Shown piece after piece: positions 1-10,081 of a stretch of DNA of 64,000 nucleotides (position 1 is the first letter of the stretch; every line of letters starts with the position of its first letter). The translations under genes were made by a program, and so were the position numbers. Origin of the DNA: Zantedeschia hybrid cultivar (taxonomy: Eukaryota > Streptophyta > Magnoliopsida > Alismatales > Araceae); the NCBI GenBank assembly GCA_030544215.1, contig JARZZO010000004.1, positions 15,860,501 to 15,924,500 on the forward strand, read 5' to 3'. The notes under the pieces were generated by a model. That model saw only the letters and a list, made by a program, of their open reading frames with translations, did no database searches and was not told where the DNA came from.

Positions 1-822
1 CTTCAATTGAACCTTTCCGTCTGCAGATACCGCACAGATATAATCCTTCACTCATGCAATGTCCCAATAACGCAAGGGTATGGTTTTATAGTCAAACCCT
101 CTATTGCATTATCCAGATGGATTCCAGTACACAGTTAATATCTAGAAAGACATCTCTTTCATTTGACCCTGGCCAGGGATTTCTTTGTACACATCCATAG
201 GACATTCTCTCTCCAGTCTTATACCAAGAGTGAGTGATCCCTTGTTGTTCACTCAAGTACCTTCGCAAGCTTTCCACTGTATCTGAAAGACTGATTATAG
301 TGGACTTAATGGTTAAAGTCCACAAGTCAGAGAATCAAGATACAATGGTCCACAAACAAGGTATCATTGGTGACTCAGGTCAAAGGACCAACTGTGCTAC
401 TACAACGATTGAATTCCCTGGTTGACTAATAGGTATAATTACCATCCAGGAATTCTTATTTGGGTATGTTCAGTGAACTCATTCTCTAATGAGCACCCAC
501 TTGTTTGTCTTAGTGTCACCACACGAGTGAATGTGAGATCATTCACCCTCATCACATGAGCAAACATAACTTGTGTTGATCTTATCGGATATTTACTGTC
601 CATCTCAAATATCCTATGATCGAGAACTGTTTAAGACAATTAACTGAGGATATTGATCTCACTATCACGATCTTATCATGATTCAATATCCCATACATTT
701 GTCTATGGACCTTCATTATGATAGTTAATTTGCGAGAACTATGAATGAAGAAATGATTGCCTTTATTAATTATTTGAACTAGAATGTACAATGATTGGCT
801 TTGAGGCCACCCAATTCTAACA
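1..822 (-). repeat. copia-1 3' LTR (partial)
   Basis: This stretch matches 8016-8837 base for base apart from about a dozen substitutions. It ends in CA next to the polypurine tract. The remaining roughly 770 bp of this LTR lie left of the window. Confidence 0.95.
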
Positions 823-834
823 TTCTCCCACTTG
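823..834 (-). other. copia-1 polypurine tract
   Basis: On the minus strand this reads CCAAGTGGGAGAA directly before the LTR start TGTTAG, the expected place of the plus-strand primer. The same tract lies before the copia-3 3' LTR at 54864-54874. Confidence 0.85.
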
Positions 835-836
835 GA

Positions 837-3800
837 CTATAGCCAATCACCCATGTGTCTAAGTCCCATAGACTTAAGGTGACGTTCTAAATTGTTTTGA
901 GACAATGGCTTAGTCAAGAGATCTGCTACATTATCTTCAGATGAGACTTTCTCAACTACTATATCTCCTCGGGCGATGATCTCACGAATCAGATGAAATC
1001 GTCTCAGAATGTCCTTTGACTTCTAATGTGATCTTGGCTCCTTCGCTTGAGCTATTGCCCCATTGTTGTCACACAACAATGGAACAGGATCTGAAATGCT
1101 TGGAACTACTCCAAGTGTCGAGATGAACTTCTTCATCCAAACCGCCTCCTTGGCCGCTTCAGCTGCAGCAATGTATTCTGCTTCGGTCGTCGAATCTGCA
1201 GTTGTTTCTTGTTTGGAACTTTTCCAACTTACTGCACCTCCACTTAACATGAACACAAATCCAGACATGGATTTGTTATCATCTATATCCGACTGGAAAC
1301 TCGAGTCAGTAAATCCTCGAAGTTCCAAGTCGTTTCCTCCATAAACGAGAAATATATCTTTAGTCCTTCTCAAGTATCTAAGGATACACTTCACCGCTTT
1401 CCAGTGTTCCTCACCTAGATCAGCCTGATATCTACTAGTGACACTTAGTGGGTGTGCCACATCAAGCCTAGTACATAGCATTGCATACATGATAGATCCT
1501 ATTGCCGAGGCATAAGGAACTCTATCCATGTACACTCTCTCTTCAGGTGTCTTGGGAGACATTTCTTTAGAGAGATAAATTCCATGCCTCATTGGAATGA
1601 GGCCTCTCTTGGAATTTTCCATGCCAAACCTTTTGACTATGGTATCTATGTACATAGATTAGGATAAGCCAAGCATCCTTTTGGACCTATCTCTATAGAT
1701 CCTTATTCCCAGAAGATAAGATGCTTCTCCCAAATCTTTCATGGAGAAGTTTTTGGATAACCAAGTCTTTACTGATGACAACATTCCTACATCATTCCCA
1801 ATGAGTAGAATGTCATCAACGTAAAGCACTGAAAAGGTAACTGCTCTCCCACTAGCCTTTTTGTATACACAAGGTTCATCTTCATTCTTAATGAAGTCAT
1901 AAGATTTGATTGCTTCATCAAATCTTAAGTTCCAAGTTCGGGATGCCTGCTTTAATCCATAGATGGATCTTTGCAGCTTGCATACCTTGCTTGAATGCTC
2001 TTTGGAAGTGAATCTTTCAGGTTGTATCATATACACCTCTTCTTGAAGGTTCCCGTTAAGGAATGTTGTTTTCACATCCATTTGCCATATTTCATAATCA
2101 TAGAATGCAGCGATTGCAAGAAGTATTCTGATTGACTTAATCATGGCAACTGGAAAAAAGGTTTCGTCATAGTCAATGCCTTGCCTTTGACGATATCCTT
2201 TTACTACCAGCCTTGCCTTGTATGTGTCAATCTGTCCATCTACCCCGATCTTTCTTTTAAAGATCCATTTGCTGCCAATAGGTACTATACCTTCTGGCAG
2301 ATCAACCAAGTTCCAAACTTGGTTGGCATACATGGACTGAATTTCAGAATTCATAGCTTCTTGCCATTTTTCTGATTCTTGACTATTTATGGCTTCTTGG
2401 TAGGTTTGAGGATCATCATCCTCATTTAAGTGCACTTTTGGTTTGCCATCATCGATATGTCCAACATATCTTTCAGGTTGCTTAGGCACTCTACCTGATC
2501 TGCGAACCTTTTGTGTATCATCTTGAACAAGTTCTTGAGTCAATGGTTTAGTAGATGAACTAGTATTGATTTGTGAGTCTAGAATTTCTTCCAGTTCTAT
2601 CTTGCTCCCACTGTCTTCTTTTGAAAGATATTCTTTCTCTAAGAAGACAGCTCTTTTTGCGACAAACACCCTTTGATCGCTGGGCTGATAGAAGTAATAT
2701 CCAAAAGTCTCTTTTGGATATCTCACAAATCTACATTTCTCTGTCTTGAAATCTAGTTTTTCTGGATCATGTCTTTTGACATGTGCAGGACAACCCCAGA
2801 CTCTAACATGCTTAAAGTTTGGTTTCTTTCCTTTCCATATCTCATATGGAGTGGAAGATACTGACTTACTGGGAACTTTGTTCAATAGATATGCAGCAGT
2901 CAACAGTGCATATCCCCATAAAGAGATTGAAAGTTTGACATAACTCATCATTAATCGTACCATATCTAATAGAGTACGATTTCTCCTTTCCGATACACCA
3001 TTTAACTGAGGTGTATAGGGAGGAGTCCACTGAGACAAAATACCATTATCCTTAAGATATTCTGTGAATTATGTACTTAAGTATTCACCCCCTCGATCTA
3101 ATCGAAGAGTTTTGATACTCTTTCCAGTCTGGTTCTTAACTTCATTTTTAAACTCTTTAAATTTCTCAAAGACTTCTTACTTATATTTCATTAAATATAT
3201 GTAGCCATATCTTGAGAAATCATCTGTAAATGAAACAAAGTATGAGTAACCACCCATAGCATGAGTGGATATTGGACCACATACATCACTATGTATTAGT
3301 TCCAATAAGTCCTTAACTCTTTCTCCATGTCCTGAGAATGGAGCTTTGGTCATTTTTCCCATGAGACAAGCTTCACAGGTTGCAAATGATTCATAATCAA
3401 ATGGATCAAGATATCCATTCTTTTGCAACCTAATGATCCTGTTCTCATTTATATGACCTAGCCTACAATGTCATAGGTACAAATTATTCACATTTTTATC
3501 TAATCGTTCAAGAGATTTATTTACCAGACAAACATCATATGAAATATCAAGTAAATATAATCCATTCAATAAATATCCGGAAGCAAACAATTTGTCTCCA
3601 TGATAAATGGAACAACCTTTATTCTCTAGTTTCATAGAATATCCTTGTCTATCTAAACATGAAATAGATATGATATTTCTAATAATGGTCGGAACATAAT
3701 AACAATCTATTAGTTCCAATGAGTCTCCTGACGGCATCTGAAGTCTTGCTGTCCCCACAGCTAACGCAGCAACTTTTGCTCCATTCCCGAGCCTCAGATC

Positions 3801-4766
3801 CACGTCTCCGCGGTTCAATCTTCTTTTACTTGTTAGCACCTGCAAGTTATTGCAGATATGAGAAACACATCCAGTATCTAATACCCAAGATGTTGATTCT
3901 CTATAAGACAAGTTAAGATCGATCATGAGAATACCTGAAGCTTCACCAAGCTTCCCCTTTGCTTTTTCTGCGAGATAAATCTTGCAGTTTCTCTTCCAAT
4001 GACCTTCTTTATGGCAGTGGAAACACTGACCTTTATCATTGACTTTAGCTTTGTCCTTTTTAATCGCCGGTTTGCTTTTCACTAGCTTCTTAGGCTTACC
4101 TTTCTTAAAGGTCTGTCCAGCTTTTCTTTTCTTGTTGGTCTTACCAACAAGCATTACATTTGGCTTATCTTTCTGGATAGTGCCTTCTACTGTCTTCAAA
4201 ATGTTGAGCAGCTCAGCCAGTGTAACTTCAATTTTGTTTATATTGAAGTTGATGATGAATTGTGAAAATGAATCTGGAAGGGACTGTAGGATTAAGTCAA
4301 TGCTCAGGTCATTGTTCATAACAAAGCCGAGCACTGCAAGCCTCTCAATCCATTCTATCATCTTGAGCACATGAGTTTGCACAGATGTGCCCTCGCTCAT
4401 TCTGGTCCTGAACAATTTCTTAGATATCTCATATCTTTCTGTTCTGGATTGTTCACCAAACAACTCTTGTAGGTGATTCAGAATGGACTTAGGTTCCATG
4501 TTATCATGTTGTCATTGCAATTCATTGTTCATTGAATCAAGCATATAACACTGGACCTTGACAGAGTCCTCCTTCCAATTTTCATACATCATTAATTCAT
4601 CTTCATTAGCATTATCACCGGGTTGCATTGGATCTAGTTGATCCAGGACATAGGCTAGCTTTTCACACCTAAGGACAATCTTCAGGTTGCGTAACCAGTC
4701 AATGTAATTTGGTCCCGTGAGTTTGTTTGCATCAAGTATGTAACGAAGGGGGTTAGGTGACGACAT
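837..4766 (-). pseudogene. copia-1 gag-pol polyprotein, six in-frame stops
   Basis: A single minus-strand frame of 1310 codons from the ATG at 4766 to the stop at 837-839, with no frameshift. Order: gag N-terminus (4766-4100), CCHC zinc knuckle CFHCHKEGHWKRNC (about 3990-4030), protease motif WVLDTGCVSHIC (about 3860-3895), gag-pre-integrase and integrase (3430-2600, with TPQLNGVSERRNRTLL), reverse transcriptase with YVDD (about 1814-1825), and RNase H (1500-840). In-frame stops lie near 4512, 3468, 3177, 3075, 1656 and 1023. Five of the six fit one C-to-T or G-to-A change from the residue conserved in sister copies. This order (integrase before reverse transcriptase) defines Ty1/copia. It cannot make a full polyprotein without suppression or help in trans. 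Confidence 0.93.
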
Positions 4767-4952
4767 AGCGACCTACAGAAAATATATATAAAAATAAGCA
4801 GATAGTTCTTAAAATCTGATTTAGGACTTTTAATCTAGATTTAGGCTCCCACTATTTTTCGGCGATCTGTATGACCCTCTAATATACAGAACGGGAGATT
4901 CCGGTGATCTCCTACTGGGGATCAGAATCCTTCGGGCATCATGTATGTGACA

Positions 4953-5243
4953 TTGTGGTAGCACAACAAATCACATCAAGTCCCTTAGGCAGTCAACTCT
5001 TGACAGTTGCAACATTTGCAATATCCGATCGATTTAACCCCTGAATCAGAATGACCTTGTGGTAGCACAACAAATCAAATGATTCAGTTAAGTTTATCCA
5101 TCATTACTTAGATAACATGAATTCATAGTGCAATCCTTGTGGTAGCACAACAAAACTACACTATTTGTCCATTCATCTTAATGACATCACATGTCGTAGA
5201 CCTAGGTTAATTTCTAAATCAAATAGACCTTGTGGTAGCACAA
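4953..5243 (-). repeat. four spaced hairpins TTGTG-GTAG-CACAA
   Basis: The 14-mer TTGTGGTAGCACAA, a perfect 5-bp stem with a 4-base loop and followed by CAA, occurs at 4953, 5057, 5137 and 5230. Spacing is 104, 80 and 93 bp, and the DNA between the copies is not conserved. It lies in the leader RNA upstream of gag. Function is unknown. Confidence 0.85.
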
Positions 5244-6421
5244 CAAATCCATTTGAGATAAGAATTATCCTATGATCTGTAATGATGGTGGGTTACGTGG
5301 ATTATTTTGAATATCTCACGTTTACAACTTAAATTTTAAAAGAGGGTTTTGAGTTTGATTTATAAAAATCGTGCTATCAATAGTATTCCGATTTAAAGTA
5401 TCATTATACTTAATAGAAATATATATATGATAGCATAGTCCACAAATATCACATATATGCAGAAAAATTAAATTGGGATGATCATGGACTACTAAGACTA
5501 TTATGGAATCATCGGAGCCAAACGATGATCCATAATAGGATCCTAATGTGAAAACAGCAACACTGGTTCCATTTGATGCGAGTCCTTCCTCCAGAGGTGT
5601 CTTCAGAAGATCCTGTCCTCTAAACTTAATCCGATATATTTAAATATGAAATTCAGGACTCGCAGGTCCATAAATGTACATTTAAACAATTATAAACCTT
5701 GATCTTATCAAGGGGAGTACAATCTTATAGGAAGGTAGAAAGTACATCTGGATTAAGAGAGAGGAGGATACGCATGTCCTATTTAAAATACCAAATGAAT
5801 TAAGCATCGCATTCATTCACATCATTCACCACATGAAAATACTAAGTCCATGATCATCCCACCATATAACACATCACATGCATCACAATCATCACATAAT
5901 TGCAGTTTGGTATTAAATTTTATAAAAATAAGATTATAATACTAATTAGTTTTCGAAATAACATTTATTTCAACATTATCAATAATATTCAAAACATTAT
6001 TGAAAAATTAACTAACTAAACCATTCAGTTAATCTAAATCTTAATTCAAACAATTTGAACAGTAAAATGTAATCAAGTTATGCATGAAATCAGTTTAAAA
6101 CATTTTTAAACTAATTAATTTAACAGGGAAATTAATTATCTAAAATAATTTTAAATAATTAACTAACACCCTATTAATAATAAAGCCCTTTAATTGAATA
6201 ACAATTATTAAACACTTTAATAAGCTGTTAATAATCATAAAAAATAATTAATAACATTTATTAATTATTCCTACAATTATTCTGTTTTAAAACAATTTTA
6301 AAACAGGTTTAAATGGGCTTAAATGGGCTAATAATGGGTTTAAAGGGGGGTTAAACAATTATTAAAACAATTTTAATAAACATAAAAATGGGCCCAGCCC
6401 ATTAGGGTCAATTGGCTCGGA

Positions 6422-6522
6422 CCCTGGCTCGGCCAGGGTCGAACCCTGGTTCGACCAGGGGGTCTGGCCCAGCCAGACCCGAGCCCTGGCTCAGCCAGGG
6501 TCGAACCCTGGCTCGGCCAGGG
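6422..6522 (-). repeat. five-hairpin array, about 22-bp period
   Basis: Five perfect inverted repeats in a row: CCCTGG-N5-CCAGGG at 6422-6438, 6444-6460, 6484-6500 and 6506-6522, and GGTCTGG-N5-CCAGACC at 6461-6479. Every loop is 5 bases. The odd third unit has changed on both arms, so pairing is kept although the sequence differs. Confidence 0.9.
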
Positions 6523-6523
6523 G

Positions 6524-6613
6524 CCCGGTCCGGCCTCCGCCCGGTCCGGCCTCCGCCCGGTCCGGCCTCCGCCCGGTCCGGCCTCCGCCCGGTCCGGCCT
6601 CCGCCCGGTCCGA
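6524..6613 (-). repeat. 16-bp GC-rich minisatellite, five and a half copies
   Basis: CCCGGTCCGGCCTCCG is repeated exactly at 6524, 6540, 6556, 6572 and 6588, with a partial sixth copy from 6604. On the transcribed strand each unit carries several GG/GGG runs, so G-quadruplex folding is possible. Confidence 0.93.
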
Positions 6614-7230
6614 CCAGGTCGGGACCGGGCGGTTCGGCCCCTTCTTCCCCAACAGAAGCCTGCGTTAACTTTTTTGCAAACCCTAGTTGCAGGCCGCCGG
6701 GAAGAGGCCATGGCAGCGCCGCCAGGCGCCTGCGCCGGCGCCGCCCGGCACCGCCGGCAACGCCCCCACCGCCAGCGATCCGCCCGGCACCAGTGGGGCA
6801 ACCGGCGGTGGCCAAATGGCCCTTGGATCGAGCCCTAAACTTCCCCTTAAAATCTGATTTTCCAGGTTTTAGAAAACCGAGTTTGGGCTCGATTTTCAGC
6901 ACCTCCAAGGGCACTCTGGCGCCGATCATCATGCCCAATCCGTAGAGGTCACTATCACCAAGAGATCTGGACATCCGGGCCGCCATCCCAACACTTGGGA
7001 ATCGCGTACGAAGCCGCTAAAATACCCCGTTCGTCGTCCCACGAAGAACTCCAAAAAAACCCAAATAAAATCCGAAAAATACAGAAAAATAATCAAATTG
7101 TTTGTGTTCATCATATGAACACAATTCTGTCATTTTTAATCATATTAGACACAAGAACACGTACAATACGGGTTCTTCACGCATAACGAGAAAAACACGC
7201 AAAACGATGCCGTTTTACGACCGAACCAGC

Positions 7231-7248
7231 AACCTGGCTCTGATACCA
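7231..7248 (-). other. copia-1 primer binding site (initiator Met-tRNA)
   Basis: The plus strand reads AACCTGGCTCTGATACCA, the 3' end of plant initiator methionine tRNA including CCA. The minus strand is therefore complementary to that tRNA. One spacer base (7249) separates it from the LTR. Confidence 0.93.
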
Positions 7249-7249
7249 C

Positions 7250-8837
7250 TGTTAGGAATCGCCAAGAACGCAGCGGAAAATAAAATCGATTCCTATGTAT
7301 CGGCTTCTGGGATCGTAAAACGGACATTAAAATAAACGCGGGAAGAACAGTTCTTCACCTTTGCGGGGTTTCGAATCTCCCGTGGATGATGCCGACTAGG
7401 TAATCGCGCACGCGCACGATCTCTAGAGGTATCCACATGAGTTCCCACAGCAGACGTGATTTCCTCCTCGACTTGAGTGCTCCGACCAGATCTCAAATCC
7501 ACCATGCGTGGAGAGAGACAGATCTACTCCAAGAGAGAGAGAAGGAGAGAGAGAGAGAGGAGAAAGAGAATCTGGGGTGAAAAATCGTCCAACCAACTTT
7601 TTACCCCTCCCCCTTGGCCCTCCTTATATAGAAATAAGGATAAGCACAAGGATTAATCCTCATGATTATCCAAGAGTTTGGCCTTGTATAATTCTCCATT
7701 AAATCCTCATGTTTATCCTGCGGCTTTTCATAAAAACTCAGATAAGCATGAAATTTAACTTCTCTCACCGTCTGACGAGAACTCTTATGTGTGTGACCCT
7801 CTAGGCCCATATATCAGTCCGGTTGCAGGCCCATTAAACTTAGAACTGTTTCTTGAGTTTAATATTTATTAATTAACATTTAAACATCATATGTTAAATG
7901 ATTAATTTAATAAACAAGTGGATTATCATCTGATGATTATTTCACTTGGCCTTCTGATCATGAACAGCACCAAACACTACCTCATGATCCCAGAAGATAT
8001 AAGGGATATTGTTCCCTTCAATTGAACCTTTCCGTCTGCAGATACCGCACAGATATAATCCTTCACTCATGCAATGTCCCAATAACGCAAGGGTATGGTT
8101 TTATAGTCAAACCCTCTATCGCATTATCCAGATGGATTCCAGTACACAGTTAATATCTAGAAAGACATCTCTTTCATTTGACCCTGGCCAGGGATTTCTT
8201 TGTACACATCCATAGGACATTCTCTCTCCAGTCTTATACCAAGAGTGAGTGATCCCTTGTTGTTCACTCAAGTACCTTCGCAAGCTTTCCACTGTATCTG
8301 AAAGACCGATTATGGTGGACTTAATGGTTAAAGTCCACAAGTCAGAGAATCAAGATACAATGGTCCACAAACAAGGTATCATTGGTGACTCAGGTCAAAG
8401 GACCAACTGTGCTACTGCAACGATTGAATTCCCTGGTTGACTAATAGGTATAATTACCATCCAGGAATTCTTATTTGGGTATGTTCAGTGAACTCATTCT
8501 CTAATGAGTACCCACTTGTTTGTCTTAGTGTCACCACACGAGTGAATGTGAGATCATTCACTCTCATCACATGAGCAGACATAACTTGTGTCGATCTTAT
8601 CGGATATTTAATGTCCATCTCAAATATCATATGATCGAGAACTGTTTAAGACAATTAACTGAGGATATTGATCTCACTATCATGATCTCATCATGATTCA
8701 ATATCCCATACATTTGTCTATGGACCTTCATTACGATAGTTAATTTGCGAGAACTATGAATGAAGAAATGATTGCCTTTATTAATTATTTGAACTAGAAT
8801 GTACAATGATTGGCTTTGAGGCCACCCAATTCTAACA
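7250..8837 (-). repeat. copia-1 5' LTR
   Basis: A 1588-bp LTR bounded by TG and CA next to the primer site. On the minus strand it starts TGTTAGAATTGGGTGGCC. A TATA box (TATATAAG, minus strand, 7623-7630) is followed by a CT-rich stretch at 7510-7570 (GA-rich on the plus strand), fitting a transcript start and leader. It is a diverged relative of the LTRs at 13093-14647 and 54875-56435. Confidence 0.93.
7623..7630 (-). promoter_or_regulatory. LTR TATA box of copia-1
   Basis: TATATAAG on the minus strand, about 370 bp before the primer site, a usual place for an LTR core promoter. Confidence 0.6.
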
Positions 8838-10073
8838 AAGACTGCCTTCCTCAATGATAACCTTGAGGAAGAGGTGTATATGATACAACCGGAAGGTTTC
8901 ACATCTAAGGAATCTCCAGATAAAGTGTGCAAGCTTCAGAGGTCCATTTATGGACTGAAGCAGGCTTCCCGGAGCTGGAACATAAGATTTGACGAGGCTG
9001 TCAAGTCTTATAACTTCATTAAGAATGAAGATGAGCCTTGTGTGTACAAGAAGACCAGTGGGAGCGCAGTCACCTTCTTAGTTATTTACGTAGATGACAT
9101 ACTACTCATTGGGAATGATGTAGCTATGATGTCATCAGTAAAGATCTGGCTGTCGAAAAACTTCTCCATGAAGGATTTGGGAAAAACATCCTACGTATTG
9201 GGAATACGGATCTATAGAGATAGATCAAAGAGGATGCTTGGAATGACCAAATCCTTGTACATAGATACCATAGTCAAAAGGTTTGGCATGAAAAATTTCA
9301 AAAGAGGTCTCATACCGATGAGACATGGAATTAGTCTCTCAAAGGAGCAGTCTCCTAAGACTCATAATGAGAGGGCATTCATGGATAGAATACCCTATGC
9401 CTCTACCATAGGATCTATCATGTATGCCATACTATGTACACGGCCTGATGTTGCATTTGCTCTAAGTGTTACGAGCAGATTTCAGGCTGATCCAGGCGAA
9501 GAGCACTGGAAGGCAGTGAAATGTATCCTTAAGTACTTGAGAAGAACTAAGGATATGTTTCTTGTCTATGGAGGAGGTGACTTGAAACTGCGAGGCTTTA
9601 TTGACTCGAGTTTCCAGTCAGATCCAGATGATAGTAAGTCTACATCTAGATTCGTGTTTACTTTGAACGGAGGCGCAATATGCTGGAAGGGTTCCAAGCA
9701 AGTAACCACTGCAGATTCGACGACTGAAGCTGACTACATCGCTGCAGCTGAAGCCGCCAAGGAAGCAGTGTGGTTGAAGAAATTCATCACCGACCTCGGC
9801 GTAGTTCCCAGCATCTCTGAGCCTGTTCCACTGTTGTGCGACAACAATGGAGCCATTGCGCAAGTGAAAGAGCCGCGGTCTCATCAAAAATCGAAGCATA
9901 TTCTGAGGCGCTTTCACCTTATCAGAGAGATCATATCCAGAGGAGATGTAGTAGTGGAAAGAGTTCCATCTGTCGACAATGTAGCAGATCCACTTACGAA
10001 GTCGTTGACTCAAATTGTGTTTGAGCGTCACCTAGAGTCTATAGACTTATTGTATAAAGGTGATTGGCTTTAG
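8838..10073 (+). pseudogene. copia-2 pol, reverse transcriptase to RNase H, 5' part displaced
   Basis: An open frame of 411 codons runs from the copia-1 insertion edge to TAG at 10071-10073. It starts inside the reverse transcriptase (KTAFLNDNLEEEVYMIQPEG) and holds the palm motif YVDD (about 9090). It then passes into RNase H with TADSTTEADYIAAAEAAKEA, LLCDNNGAI and the C-terminal KHILRRFHLIREII and ADPLTKSL motifs. No stop or frameshift is seen in this part. The gene is broken only because copia-1 sits within it. Confidence 0.93.
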
Positions 10074-10081
10074 TCCAAGTG

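Larger units (their letters stand above)
4767..7230 (-). other. copia-1 long untranslated leader
   Basis: About 2.46 kb between the primer site and the gag start, long for a copia leader. It is AT-rich at 5300-6400. In element orientation it also holds a GC-rich hairpin array and minisatellite (6422-6613) and four short hairpins (4953-5243). Open frames on the minus strand at 6373-6986 are low-complexity Arg/Gly/Pro reading of the GC-rich repeats and are not called as genes. A second, non-repetitive GC-rich stretch lies at 6650-6960. Confidence 0.8.
1..8837 (-). mobile_element. copia-1: Ty1/copia LTR retrotransposon, nested in copia-2
   Basis: A nearly full-length minus-strand copia element. 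In its own direction it reads 5' LTR (8837 down to 7250), an initiator-Met primer site, a 2.5-kb leader, one gag-pol frame (4766 to 837), a polypurine tract and a 3' LTR that leaves the window at position 1. The right edge ends in CA and the next bases resume a plus-strand copia pol reading frame, so it inserted into another copia element. The bases AAGAC (8838-8842) should be repeated outside the left edge, which cannot be checked here. By eye the two LTRs differ at about a dozen sites over 822 bp, nearly all transitions, so insertion was fairly recent. Gag-pol is broken by in-frame stops. Confidence 0.95.

Noticed and set aside
5057..5250. CRISPR-like spaced repeats
   Set aside because: Only four 14-base hairpins at uneven spacing in a plant retrotransposon leader.
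6373..6986. Long open frames on both strands in the copia-1 leader
   Set aside because: They are driven by the GC-rich hairpins and 16-bp repeat, read as Pro/Arg/Gly low complexity, and show no domain.
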